From: Rhyacichthys aspro
Taxonomy: Eukaryota > Chordata > Actinopteri > Gobiiformes > Rhyacichthyidae
Direction: 5' to 3'
Length of the DNA stretch: 64,000 nt
Assembly: GCA_036850595.1 (NCBI GenBank)
Contig: CM072160.1
Coordinates: 2,961,981 to 3,025,980, forward strand
Shown one piece after another: positions 11,000-22,935 of the stretch. Each line of letters starts with the position of its first letter. The stretch's first letter is position 1. The notes below the pieces were generated by a model. The model worked only from the letters and a program-made list of their open reading frames with translations, searched no databases and was not told the DNA's origin. Made by a program: the position numbers and the translations under genes.

Positions 11000-11550
11000 A
11001 CAGCTCTTTTTCTGATATGCATAAACAAAATCTCATCCTCCCTGTTTAATACTAAATTTACACAAACCATACAGCAACTTTAGCGCTACTGAATGACAAA
11101 TTTTCTCACAAACATGGCTTCTTTACCACATTTATAGAGATAAAGGGATGAAAAATAACCAAATAAACATGTCCTGCCTTTTGACTGGACTGTCGCAGTG
11201 CAGGACAAGTAGCAATGGGGAGAAAAAAAAGGACCTGACCTGCTGCAGAGGCATTAAGTGGCAGTAGTATTGGACAAAGTGCAAGGATTATTGATTAATA
11301 AGCGTGGAGGTTTGCAGACACAATTATAAGTGACTTTTTTGCAGAAGGAAAGTCTCCACTGACGTTTGTTTTCATGTACATCAATCAACTAAGTGTCAGA
11401 ATCCATAATATCGCTAACACAAGCCACGAGTTCTCCACAAAACTAGGACACTGGCTAAATCCAGCTTCTGAGATGTTTACATGCACCAAGACAAAAAAGA
11501 TTCTTTAAAAATCATCAAAAGCAGTATACTTATGTAAATGCACAATGAAC
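11000..11550. other. Noncoding stretch, no gene seen
   Basis: AT-rich DNA with no recognisable repeat or exon. Confidence 0.4.
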
Positions 11551-11559
11551 TTTTACTTC

Positions 11560-12060
11560 ACATATGAACCCAGAGTGAGAAAGCTCCCCTGACTGACAGA
11601 GCTGAGGGTAAACACTTGAGAAGGCTGTTATGCAAAGAGCGGGTATCAACCGAGGAAAAGGAGAGCCCAGAGTGCTCCTCGCTCCTCTTCTGTCGGTGTC
11701 AGGAGCCTGTGTAGAGAACCCAGCGGCCCCATTTCCCGTGAGAGGCTGTAGCGCTGAATTTTGATAACACTCGTTTCCAATTGAGCGCTTCAAAGAGGGA
11801 AAAGGCTGGCAGACAATTAGAGCGAGAGCTTAGCCCGGGCGCCCTCAATAGCCCTTGATGAGCGCGAGTGGAGAGTTTGGATAGGTTAATCAGGCGTAAT
11901 CTGGAAGCAGGTGTCGAACACGCAACCTCACAATCCTCCAACCTGAATTATATGATCGTCACATTCACAAAAGAGCGTCTTTTAATTAAACACAGTGTCC
12001 TTTGGCGTCGTCTCTTCCTTATTCAGGAGCGTGAAGCAGCGCTGATTGCATCAGATCACT
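11560..12060. other. GC-balanced island, candidate conserved regulatory element
   Basis: Contains 'cagacaattagagcg', 'ggttaatcaggcgtaatctgg' and 'ttccaattgagcgctt', a cluster of homeodomain-type TAAT/ATTA cores in a compositionally distinct block. Reading frames overlap on both strands without family resemblance. Confidence 0.25.
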
Positions 12061-12089
12061 GACACCGAGAACAAATTGCTTTTTCTGCA

Positions 12090-12900
12090 GCGGCGATGAT
12101 GAAGGGGGTGGGGTCGGGCTGCGTGTTTGGGAAAAGAGGGGAGGGGGTGATATCAGAGTGTTGCTTATCACATGAGGAAGCTACGATGGTGAATTTAATC
12201 TAAAGATGATGCAGAAATGACTCTGAGAGAATCAGCTTCAAAATGTTTGGTGAAAAATAGACTTTGGTGCATTATTCTTTCAGATACATTAAAATTGACA
12301 CTGTTGTTGTGTTTTGGAAACTAGGGCTATGTCTGAACAAATGTGTTTTAAAGGTATAACTCTGGCTAAAGCTAAAACTGAGACCTGTGTAGCCCACCTA
12401 TACCGAATGTATTATGGTAAGGGCCCCTGAGTTCTCGACCAACTCAAAACGTAAATAAACCATGAGTATGAAATAGTAGTATGAAATATCCAAAATATGT
12501 CTAGAAGTCAAATTACTTACTGCTATTAAGTCCTAAGTAGCATTTATGCATTAGTATTAACCTTTAAGCAATGACCACATCACATTCATTCAAACTTAAC
12601 GCTTTAGTAAAAAGCAAATGACCAAACATGAGTGAATTAAATGAACTGTAAATTTACTGAGCGAGCAAATTTAAGGTGAACAGGTAACAACATGTAGGTA
12701 AATTACTGTAATATTGCTCAGATGACCTCAATGTCTATGCTTCTTAAACAGTGCAGTGGACCCACTCACAATCACTCACACACACACTGGTCCGTTTATA
12801 ATATTAACCCTTATAGTTGCAGGTCTGAGCGATGCTGGGGATCGGTGAGACCCAAAACTCAATGAGCGCTTCACTCTGTGAGCCAAAACAAATAATTAAG
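12090..12900. other. Noncoding stretch with a short G-rich tract
   Basis: A G-rich run (gaagggggtggggtcggg ... ggggagggggtg, about 12101-12148) could form a G-quadruplex on the plus strand. The remainder is AT-rich with no recognisable gene. Confidence 0.4.
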
Positions 12901-12959
12901 CTGTACCTGATCCAGTTGTTCAAGGTCAAGCATGTAACACTGACAGTCAGAGAGAAGGC

Positions 12960-13450
12960 CATGCTGTGTTCCAAGATGGCGGCGTAAACACGTGCGTCCT
13001 GGTCCTGGTCTAGACTGCTCACCCACGATGTCCGGAAAATATAATGAACAGGTTAACTTAGCTCCTCGCAGATGACAAATCTTCACAATCCAAGCCGGAA
13101 TTATGAGAAAACTGTTTGTAGAAGGCTGGGTTAGCTATACTGTTCTACTTCTGCAGTAACTAGCCAGTGAATGCTAACTGACTTGAGCTAATGAGTAAAA
13201 CTCCGCGGCAAATATACTTAGCTGCAGGACTTTCTTCGAGTTGAAAAACGTCCATAAGCGTTCCAAACTTATGCAGAACAAGAATCCATCCCCGACCACT
13301 GGATTAATGATCTCGAAACTTGTCTACACAGTCAAAAAAAACAACGACATGAGTTAACGTTTCAACTCACGGTTTTTCTCTCGCTGTTAAGCTAACGCTA
13401 ATACTATCACTCACTTCCGGTTTCACATGCGTTAAGCTAATACAAAGATT
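12960..13450. other. YY1-type motif and CpG-containing block
   Basis: CCAAGATGGCGGCG at 12971-12984 is a full YY1 consensus, typical of housekeeping promoters and of 5' regions of some LINE-like retroelements. It is followed by moderately CpG-rich sequence including 'gttaagctaacgctaatac' and 'cacttccggtttc' (an ETS-like CCGGT). No open reading frame for a retroelement protein follows on either strand, so it may be an orphan promoter, a retroelement 5' fragment or chance. Confidence 0.3.
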
Positions 13451-13499
13451 GACCAGCAACAGTAGTACACAGACATAGCACTTCCTCTGGCTCTTCAAA

Positions 13500-14920
13500 A
13501 TAAAATGAAATATAATACATCTACTGCATATTACACACTACATGTTTTAGCTTACACTCAGGTACTTTTAAACATTTTTAAACATGTTAATCAATAAATA
13601 TATATTTATGTAACATATAACTTATTAATGCTTTTTAACCTTTTTTGTGACTTATTTAAGGACCTTCTATATATCTTCTATCTAATAATATATTCACATA
13701 TTTGTCAGGGTTACACCTGTAACTTGTGCCGTCTTTAATGACCAGGTAATTGAAAAACTTAAAACAACAGCCATAAATATTTTCTGAATGTGTGTTTTGT
13801 AAGTGTATATATCGTATATGCTTTAGAAACAACCACATGTCTCAAGTAAATATATGACAGGATGTTTTACAGAAATAATCTGAGCGATAAAATGTACTGG
13901 TCTGTTATGAATAAAGAATACTGTACGACAGTAAAACCATCCCCAGAAACAAGAGCCCACTGTGAACACAACAGCAGAGAGTGTGTTCATATTTTCAATA
14001 CATAACAGACTCAAACAGAAGGGAATATGAACAGCTTTTAACATGGTGACCATGAAATACTGTACATCTGGAGCTTGGACACTTCTCAGTTTGAGGTATT
14101 TGTATTCAGTGTGTGTCTACCTGAGGATTTAGCTGTTAACGAGGTCATTCAGAGAGAAAATATGTGAAAAAATATATGAAACAAAGGCAAATAGGCCATG
14201 TTTATGACCACTTCTTGTGTGTCAGGACTGCAGCAGCTGGTTTACACTGCCCCTACTGGTCTGGAAGAAAAACTACAGTTGAGCATATACAGTTACACAT
14301 ACAGTTGAGCCTCTTGATTTCTTTAGTGTCTCATAATTGCATTGAGTAAGATGAAAAATACACCTCACAACATTGCAGCAAAACCACAGCGACACTTGAA
14401 CGACCTGAAGAAATAAAGCCTGTGTTGTTGTCAGTGACAGGTCCCAACAGCAGCGACGGTTAATTGATGAAGCTCGCTCAGATTCAGGCCCTGATCAATA
14501 AAAACACAGAGTGACTGACAACAGCAGACTGCCCATCATCTTAACAAGCGCCCACTCAGCTCCAGCCGATATATCGACACTGACTCCACTCACTCACACG
14601 CCGCTGACTCACACTCTAATAACCGCCAGAGTTTTAGTGTCAGAACATGATTGTGCAATTATTTTTTTCTGTGGGATATTTTTAGGGTCTGTGTAAATTG
14701 CACAAATCAGACTGAACAGAACTAGTGCCTCGGTGCAGCGTCTTCTTCAGAAGGACATTCAGAGAGAGGAAATTAAAGACATAAGAACAATTAGTTTTAG
14801 AGTTTACTAAAATTAGAACAAAGCTGAAGCATTAATAACAAAGATCTGTAGCACGCCACAGCATTCAACATTTTTATTTTTAAATCTAAAAGTAGAATAG
14901 TAGATTATTGCGTGTAGCAT
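13500..14920. other. Noncoding stretch, no gene seen
   Basis: AT-rich, with a slightly more balanced part at 14420-14640. No repeat, exon or RNA gene is recognised. Confidence 0.4.
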
Positions 14921-15859
14921 TCTTGCTTTTGTCCTTGTTAAGTTCTCATTTAGTGTTGATCAGCCCTGGTTTTACTCTGATTTTGGTTTAGTACTGGCTT
15001 ATTTTTTCCCTTTTGGTTTATTCTTAAGTTTATTTATATGTAGGTTTAGTCCTGGTTTAGCCCTTGTTTTGATTTCTGTTTAAGTTGAGGATATTATCTT
15101 TGGGTCTTACTTTAGTCTTTTGGTTATTCCTTGTTTTCCTGCTTGAGTCTTGGTTTATTTTTCATTAAAAGTTTGGCTTACGGCCCGAATTTTGCTGATA
15201 TTAATGTGAACATAGGAGTTGGAGCTAAAGCAGTGAGACTTAATAATGCTGTGCTTCATATAAATACACTTTATACACAATGAAATAAGAACAATATATA
15301 AAAGAGTGAATTGCAGAATAATAAAAAATAAAGTGAACTGAGAAGCAGCAAAGACCAAACAACACAGACAACACTAAATTTGCTGATGATGGTTACATTT
15401 TAATGAAGAAATTCCAGAAAAAAAAAGATTGTGAATCATTTCTTCAGAAACAGTAACAACAAACATGCTCAATCTCATTTAGACCATAAGTTAATCAGTT
15501 CCTTGATTCATTTTTCCAGTCAAGATTATTATTTTATTTCTGGTTGTTTGTGAATCTGATCAACATTAGAAGGACTTTTCTACTAAACCTGCTCTGGACC
15601 AGACTAAACTCACTGTAACTTTCAAAATGCACCTGTTTCATGGAATTAAACGTGCCAGATTTAGCAAAATAATCCTTTAACATAACAAGACAGCTTTATG
15701 GAACAACCTTTTGGATTAATCATAGTTACATCATGTTTAGTTCCTGGTTTAATCCTGGTTTAAGTCTAAAACAGGACTGGTTTAGCCCCAGTATGTCTTA
15801 TAGCTTCTTTAAAAAGCACCGATTGTAATAAAGAGGGTCTAGATGATGTCTGAGACCGG

Positions 15860-16200
15860 CCCCGCTCCTGGCCCTAGATCGTTCTGATTTAAAGTCGGCC
15901 CTGGGCCCCTCCTGAAGCCTCTCTTTAAAACCTGATGTGATTCTGCTGCAGTAAATTGTTGTGGCTGAAAATAAAGCCCCTTTAGCCCCATGTGACTTCA
16001 GCAGCCATTAGTCTGAGGCGGCTGAGCTCTGACTATGATGACAGGCAGCGGCGGAGCGAGCGGGCCCCAGGGGTGGGACTCTGGGGGCCGGGGGTCGGAC
16101 GGGGCCAACGTATTTATCTGAGCATTAATCTGAAGGAAGAGGACGAGAGGATGACCCTAAACCCACAGAGAAATCATCAAAACAGGCTGATTTTACGTTT
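15860..16200. other. GC-rich island, possible conserved noncoding element
   Basis: Lies between blocks of the repeat field. It has runs such as 'agcggcggagcgagcggg' and 'gggggccgggggtcgg' with TAAT cores on either side. There is no coding signature. Confidence 0.25.
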
Positions 16201-16309
16201 TTAGTTCAGTGGCATCTACTGAGTACAATCCACATGTTCTGAACCTGTGACTGGATTAATCTGAATAAAACCACGTTCTGAAAAAAATATTGCATTGTTT
16301 TCTGATAAT

Positions 16310-16440
16310 CTTGGCGCAATTAAGGTCATATTCAGAGCTGGACACGTGGAGTTTGTTGATCCCAATCTCATTAATGCAGCTACAAACAATTTAATAGCTC
16401 CTTTTGAACAGCTGTTGCCCTTAGCAACACATTTCTTAAG
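16310..16440. promoter_or_regulatory. Candidate enhancer with RFX X-box palindrome
   Basis: GTTGCCCTTAGCAAC (16414-16428) is two opposed RFX half-sites with a three-base spacer. It is preceded within 30 bases by 'aacaat' (SOX core), 'ttaata' and an E-box CAGCTG. The motif cluster is compact and compositionally distinct from the flanking GGTTTAG repeats. Function is inferred. Confidence 0.35.
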
Positions 16441-17249
16441 TGGAATCAAGAAGTTAGCATTGTTGTAGCTTTAGCATTTATTGTTTATTTCTTAGCTTTA
16501 GCCTTCATCTTTAGTAATTACTAGGTTTAGGCCCTGTTTACTCCTGGTTTAATCCTTATTTAAACTGGTTTAGCACTGGTTTTGTCTTCAGATTATAGGT
16601 TTAGCCTTGGTTTAGTTTGGTTTATGAATATGTTTGGTCTATTTCTGGTTTAATATTTAAGTATAAGTTTAGTCTTTGGGTTAATCTTGGGTTTAGTCTT
16701 GCTTTTCTTCTCGGTTTGGTTCTTGTTTATCCCTTTTTCGCTCTTGGTTTATCTCTGATGTGGACTGTGGTTTATTACCATGGTTTAGTTCTCGTTTAGT
16801 CATGGCTCAGACTTGGGTTATTCCTATATTTAACCCTCTTTCTAGTCTTGGTTTGGTCCTGGTTTAATCCTTGTTTGTCTGCTTTGGCAGGTCTGGTCTA
16901 GTATTTTGAACAAGTAGAAACACAAAAACAAAAAAAAATGTGCATATTTTTAACAATACATCCATCCTTTATCTTTTAATTTACAAGTCTAGGCTTTATT
17001 TGAGACTTAAGCGCTGGTTTACTCCTGTTTTTTCTTTGGTTTAGTTCTGGTCTAGCCCTGTTTCAGTTGTGGTTTAGCGCTGTCTTATGCTTATGTTTAT
17101 TTTCTAGGTTTAGTTCTGGTTTAACCATGTTTTATACTCCATTTAGCTCTGTTTTAGTCCTGGTTTAGACAGTTTATCTTTGGTTTATTCCAATTTTAGC
17201 TGTGGTTAATCCTTGTTTAATCCTTGCTTATTCTTTGGTTTAATCCTGA

Positions 17250-18040
17250 GAAAAGGACAGTAAATTAAAATATGAATGAATAATTAAAACAACCCACTAG
17301 TCATCTAATAACTACATCAGTCTTTTATAAAGGGGCATGTGTTTCAGAGGGAGTTCGTTGTCCAGATTTGCCTCAGAGTCCTCACCTTGCTGACCTTGTT
17401 CCATCATTTTATGCTGCGTTACTTCTGATGGAAATGTAAAATAGAAAACTGGAGCGATCGGCAGCGAGGCCAAAGCATTAAAGAGCGGCTCCACTGATCA
17501 CTGACGGATGTGGCTTCAAAGAGAAACTGGCCCGAAGCTGAACCTGCAACACTGTCACCTGTCATTTACAGCTCATGCCCCAAGACGGGACACATGGTGC
17601 AATATTAACCAGAGTATGTGCAGTGGGTCCTCGGTCAATCCAACAGTGAGGACCAGATATATTCACATTTCTTGTTTTTTAGACATAAATATACCTAATA
17701 CATGGGACAAAATGCATTTGTACTCACTTATATTCATGAAATTCTCTTTTTTGACAACAACAACAGTAAAATTCGGCATTAGAATAACCTGTAGTGACCC
17801 AAAATCAGACGGCAAAAGCAGATCAGTGTCCTTTTTGCTCCATGTCCAGCCTCTTAAAGCGCCACACACACTCCACACTGGTTTCACTTCATTGTCATTC
17901 CCTTCTCTCACCCTGTTTCCTGTATATATACTATCTAAAGTTACGTAAAGGCCAAAAAAAATCAAATGTGGGTCATGGTGAAGTTTAGAGAAAAAATTGT
18001 GATAAAAAAATATACTGCCTAATAATAAAATCAAGAATGA
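17250..18040. other. Noncoding stretch, no gene seen
   Basis: Overlapping open frames occur on both strands at 17508-18034, but none resembles a known protein and they shadow each other. Intron-like DNA. Confidence 0.4.
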
Positions 18041-18045
18041 AAACT

Positions 18046-18127
18046 ATTTTATTTTACTTTATTTATTTTATTTTATTTTATTTTATTTTATTTTATTTTA
18101 TATTTTATTTTATTTTATTTTATTTTT
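18046..18127. repeat. (TTTTA)n microsatellite
   Basis: Pentanucleotide TTTTA repeated with few interruptions. A short (ATTT)n run follows at 18331-18356. Confidence 0.95.
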
Positions 18128-18139
18128 GACACAAACCCT

Positions 18140-19170
18140 GCCTCGATTTGCACTGTTAAAAAAAGTCTGTAACATTTATAGTGAAATACCTATAAATATA
18201 CACAAGTAGAAAACTCTATCACTTTATTATTTTTTACAATATGTACAAAAACATAAAGATTAAAATGTTTTTTACTAGTTCTCAGAGTCAGCTGGGACTT
18301 GAATTTAAATATACTGAAAAAGCACTGGATATTTATTTATTTATTTATTTATTTTATTATTGTGCCATAATAAAACTGACGATGTATATGCACCAGTGTT
18401 TTAGTCATTTTAGTGTGTTTTAGATGTTGTTTTTTACACTGTGCCTTTTGTTAACTGAGAAACAGCTCCTTATTTATAAGAAAGTCATTTTAATGTATAT
18501 AATTGATATGTTTTAATAAATGCCATCACGTTTATAATATCGGATCTGCCCAAACGTCCAACAGCGACAGCATTTAACACTGGGTTCCATTTCTCTTCTT
18601 CTGCAGACACAGGTTCAGACGATAAATCTTGTTGAATTTACATATTTGAAGTCATTTTCCTGCGATGAATTCATACACTTTCATATATTTACATTGGCAT
18701 CCATCACAAAGAACCCGTCGCCTCCTTTTGTCTCCATTTCCTTCCCTCGTAGACGTAAATGTAGACATAATTCGACATGCCTGCGCTCCGCTTTTCCACG
18801 CAACCCTACAACAATCAAAGACGACACCACGATCACTTCAGTTCCTTTCCAATCTGGATAAATGGATTTCACACCACGTCGACATGAATGGGAAAGAGCG
18901 GCTGCCAGGAAGTGATTTGAATAAAAAACGGCTCCTGTTTCTTTTCGAGTGAAGTGATTTAAAGCCGGTTTCTCATTTTTTTAGATGTCTGGTCTGTGTC
19001 TGAGAGGTTAAAGTTCAAGGTCAGCGTCAGGGGCATGAACCTCGGAGCTAACAGTGATCGAAACCAGGACAGTGTTAGCTGTGTTCTGACGGATACAGGA
19101 CTAGGACTGTGAACAGAGGCAAAAATGGTCTTAAATGTAGACGTTTATGAACACTGGGAAAGGCGTCTCA
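18140..19170. other. Noncoding stretch, no gene seen
   Basis: AT-rich to about 18540 with a TTTA run, then mixed composition. The overlapping open frames at 18646-18952 lie on both strands and match nothing known. Confidence 0.4.
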
Positions 19171-19179
19171 ATCTCCACT

Positions 19180-19462
19180 CTCTATTTTCATCGTTTTTGA
19201 GCTGTTTCTCTGTAAAATAAGTCGTATTTTCAACAGAATAACTCATTTCCTTGGTTTATTTCCTTGTTCCTTCGTTGTCGACTAATGGGAGCGCTCCTTT
19301 TTACCTGAAGTGAGCTGTGATTGGACAAAATCCTGCTTAAATCTATTAAAATCCTTAATAATAAAGACTAGATCACGTCTTAAGGTCTCATTTTTTCAGA
19401 TGATTCCTGTTACAATAAACTTTAGGAGATTACACTGAGAAAAAAATCAGGTAATGGACTTT
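19180..19462 (-). repeat. Interspersed repeat family, copy with internal deletion
   Basis: Minus-oriented copy of the element at 5524 and 47860, containing 'gagctgtttctctgtaaaataa', 'gtgagctgtgattggac' and 'cctgttacaataaactttagg'. It lacks about 12 bases around one CCAAT box ('cgttgtcgactaatggg') and about 20 bases beside the other end of the core, so one of the two CCAAT motifs is destroyed. Confidence 0.85.
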
Positions 19463-19469
19463 TAAGCCA

Positions 19470-20480
19470 CAATTGAGCTGAACTGAGCCGATCAGAACCG
19501 TAAAGACACGTGTAGATTACAAGGCTTTCAGACAATATACAAGAAAGTAGAAAAGTGAACATTTAACATGAATCCACTTCAAGACGGAGCTGCACAGTGT
19601 TTTAAAGCCTTTTTTTGCTCCCGTAATGCCTCAGTCTGATGCAATTAAAGACACATATGAAGACAAATTTAACTGATTATGATCCTCACTAATATAACAT
19701 TTCCTAGAGCTAACTTGCCTCAAACTAGTTCTAGTGTGTCATGGCTTTTATTTCCCAAACAATGCAAATGAACGCAACAAAACTGATGTGAGGCTCGGTC
19801 AAAGAGAAAAAAAACATCTTAGACTGTTTCCTAATCTTTGTTGGGATTATACGGAGCAGCTAATGTCGTGCAGTCTCATCTTCAAATGGATTTTCTTCAT
19901 TTTAAACAGCTTCCAGTTGCAAATAAACAGCGAGTGTGCACCTTTGACTCGGTCCAGGCCTGTGTTGATTACAGACTAATCAGGACCAGGCGGTTCTCAG
20001 GCGGTGCTCGTCTTAAGTGCCTTGGGGTCATCACCGAGAGCATCAATAGCACAGAGGGTCTCAACAGGCTCCCGATGGACGAACGCGAGACGAGTGGCTG
20101 AGATGACATGTTTTAGATGAGGGCAGTTTAGATAATGGTGGTTTATTAGCTTCAATGAAATCAGTCAAACAGATACACGTCCTCACTTTAACTCACAACA
20201 GCCACGTGTCTCTGAAAAAGTATACTGTAGCTTAAAGAGATGGAAAATACCATAAAAAACAAGCACATTTTAAAGTCAAACAGGTGAACATTTAACTTTC
20301 TCCAAGATAGAAAAGGAAAAGTGAAAATGAAGAACCATATTTAGGTTTAAAACTGTAATTCTCAACTTAATATTTGCCACCATTTTTAAGAAAACTAAAA
20401 AAAATCCTTGGCCTTCACTGTTTCATTCATAATCACACTTAAACAAACAGTATTTGAATGGACTCCAATCAAAACTATTG
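19470..20480. other. Noncoding stretch, no gene seen
   Basis: Mixed-composition DNA. 19900-20100 is more balanced (acctttgactcggtccagg, ggttctcaggcggtgctcg). No exon or repeat is recognised with confidence. Confidence 0.4.
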
Positions 20481-20487
20481 CTAAAGA

Positions 20488-20600
20488 CCAGAAGTTCTCA
20501 AATGTTTTACACCAAGAGCCACTTCAGAAAATATCCATCTTCTTCTAAAATATAGTCCCAATCCCAGCCCTCCTCAGAGACCAGACCTGAACCAAAGGAG
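20488..20600. mobile_element. hAT-like transposon end fragment
   Basis: 'ccagaagttctcaaatgt' followed by 'tttacaccaagagccac' closely resembles hAT/Charlie-type ends (CAGTGGTTCTCAAA..TTTTACACCAAGTACCAC). No transposase is present. Confidence 0.45.
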
Positions 20601-20639
20601 TAAGGGGCAAGTGGGAGAAATGGGTTCGAGCCAAACAAG

Positions 20640-22860
20640 TCTAACCCATTTTTGAGTTCTTTAGTAGTTTACACATTTGACAATTTCACTGTTATTCTCT
20701 TAAACTGAGTTGTATTTATCGCCTTTGAACCATTCTGCTTTGACTGAAACACCTTGGCGTTAATTTAGCAGCAATAATGCTCAATAATAAATATATAATA
20801 AATAATAAATTCCAATTTAGTAGAATAATAGTATGGCTGCCCACAATATCACCACAACGAATCTGTCTGTCTTTCTATGCATCCTTCTCATGTCTTTTTT
20901 ATTACATTTATTTTATAAGTGAATTTGTGGAGTTACTTTTACAGTTCTCATATTTGGAATAAGGTAATTGCGAGGTTGATTGGGGCGAGCTATGAAGACT
21001 ATAGACCATCGCAGAAGCATTAGAGAAACTTACTGTTCTCACTAAATAAAAATATATAGTAAACAAATAAAACCTTCAATGTAAATCTTTAAAAACACAT
21101 CTTTGAAGCTAGCGTGGAGCTCTCAGTCCCATCGGTGCTGCTAACGTCGCTAACGCCACACAAACGCGCTGTATGTGGATGTGTTTCTACGGGAACAACT
21201 CTTGTGTTTACGGTCGTCGGCTGAAACACGAGAAAGACTTGGCCCCGGAACAGCTGTCGGCGGCGGGTATCAGAGGTATCAGAGGCATCAGAGGCATCAG
21301 AGGCATCGGGGCAGTTTGTGGAGGTGTCTGCAGTTTGCTGACTGCTGACGTTTGTTGGCACAGACTTGGACGCTCCATTGATCCGTCTGTGCCTCTGTCA
21401 CTTTGTCTGGAGGCTGTATCGTTAACAAGAGGAACTCAGCAGAAAAAAACACTCCACACAGCGTCAGATGTGGAGCTGCAAATCCACATTATTTCTCTAT
21501 TTTTTACAAAGACAACACTCTAATTTCACCTCAGTCCACATTTACTGAGTCAGTTCTAGTTCTAGACACAAAAAACAAACAATAAAAGCATCCAGACCGA
21601 CGTGTCTCCAAACGTTTCAATGTACTCCTCGCATTTGAATCCTGTTCTTTACAAATGAAAGAGCCCTTTTGTTAACTACGTATAATCTCATTTATTCTTC
21701 AACAAACGTTTACTCAAACAACGACATAAACTTGACGTAACCGCTGCGTCTTGTTGTTTTAAAGCGATACTTCAGTGTTTTCTTCTGGACGTTTGTTTAG
21801 TAACAGTTGTGGAGAACATTAAAAACTCAATTTTTCCATTGAAAGCTGCAAGATATAAAGTGGTAGAAGATGAAAGAATGAATACGTAGAGCAAAGGTTC
21901 CCTTGTTTTTATTTTGCTGTTGGACCCTTGTGTCAAAAGGACAATCATGAAGTGCTTATGGAATCTTTTTGAAGGAAAATTTGATTGAGAACACCCACTT
22001 AGAAGGTATTTCCTCAATATACTGTGTGTTACAGAGAAATATTCCATATTTTGTTTCAGATATAGCACAAAGAGGTGTTTAAAAATGTCAAAATAAATGC
22101 ATCTAACCTTTTGCATGGACAGTACTTTTTGAACTTATTGCATCCTTCTTTCCTTAAACTCCTGTCTGCTTCTCCAAACCAGAAGTGAGCTGACAATGAC
22201 CCTTTTTACAGAATACTGGGCTATTCCTTTCACAGAGCTATTGTAAAACATGCTCAGTGTCCTACAGCAGACCATTATTACACAAAAACCGCTTTAAGAA
22301 TTTGAAAATTGCAAAGTATTAAGCATTTATTTGTGTTTTGCTGCTTCTCTGTTTTGACTACAGACATGAATAATGCAGGGACTAGACTGTGATCCGCACT
22401 TCTATTGTGTCAAGAGCAGCAGGAGATGGGCTGCATTCATTTTTGGAGCACTTCTGTATTTGGTGAGGCTGGGAAATGACATTTTTATCAGCTGTTTGCC
22501 TCCTTGAGTTGCCTGGAAATTGAAAACTTGCATAATGAAGCCAGTAAAAGTGGGAAGTTTTCAGCTTCAACAACGGCACCCAAAGGTTTTCTCCACTGCT
22601 AACTTTAAAGAGGCGATGCTAATGCGTTATCACCGGGTTTGATTGTTAAGACGCGAGCCTTGGGTGTGATTTGGCAGAGAATACGTGGCCCTGTCAGTTT
22701 CAGTGTGTTTCTAGATTAAGGCAAATGAAGCATTGTGCACATGGAGGGAGTCACAAAGACAGCACAGCAACGAAGCCAAAACCAAAAGCCCAAACAAAAC
22801 CACACTCCGTCGTTTCAAATCCAGTAAAGAGTGAGCACAACACAAATCATTCGAGCTGAT
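20640..22860. other. Noncoding stretch with a short 9-bp tandem repeat
   Basis: At 21266-21306 there are about five copies of a 9-base unit, GTATCAGAG/GCATCAGAG, in a CpG-containing block (21105-21420) that is open on both strands. The rest is AT-rich. If 22872-22935 is a first exon, this is the start of its first intron. No second exon was found anywhere in 1-22860. Confidence 0.5.
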
Positions 22861-22871
22861 TTCGTGCTTAC

Positions 22872-22935
22872 CTTTGGCGTCTACGGCGGCCACAAAAACG
22901 AGCAGCAAAAGGAGACAGTCTCTGGACGTATTCAT
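22872..22935 (-). CDS. First coding exon encoding a signal peptide; candidate sez6 exon 1
   Basis: On the minus strand an ATG at 22935 opens 21 codons plus one base. Translation starts MNTSRDC, continues with the hydrophobic core LLLLLVFVAAV and ends DAK, a classic secretory signal peptide with small residues at the likely cleavage site. The exon ends AAAG|GTAAGC (donor at 22871-22867), a strong splice donor in phase 1, as is common for signal-peptide exons joined to extracellular modules. A CpG-rich promoter lies immediately behind it. The peptide is too short to identify the gene. Its position about 16 kb from pipox and head to head with it matches mammalian SEZ6-PIPOX gene order. SEZ6 is a type I membrane protein with CUB and sushi domains that acts at neuronal surfaces. 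The remaining exons would lie left of the window, making intron 1 longer than 22.8 kb. Exon reality is fairly sure; the sez6 assignment is inference from synteny. Confidence 0.6.

Larger units (their letters stand above)
14930..17245 (+). repeat. Discontinuous degenerate CTGGTTTAGTC repeat field
   Basis: Blocks at about 14930-15160, 15735-15800, 16505-16890 and 16990-17245 consist of variants of a roughly 11-base unit, TCCTGGTTTAG (cctggtttagtcctgg, tttggtttagttctggt). They are separated by ordinary DNA. The same unit recurs at 41575-42215 (same strand) and 45466-46440 (opposite strand), and its core forms part of the 45-bp array at 36901-37707. Confidence 0.85.

Noticed and set aside
17508..18034. 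146-codon plus-strand and 123-codon minus-strand frames
   Set aside because: They overlap each other on opposite strands, have no recognisable domain and sit in intron-like DNA.
20622..20632. tRNA B-box-like GGGTTCGAGCC, possible tRNA or tRNA-derived SINE
   Set aside because: No A box at the right distance, no cloverleaf pairing and no dispersed copies seen.
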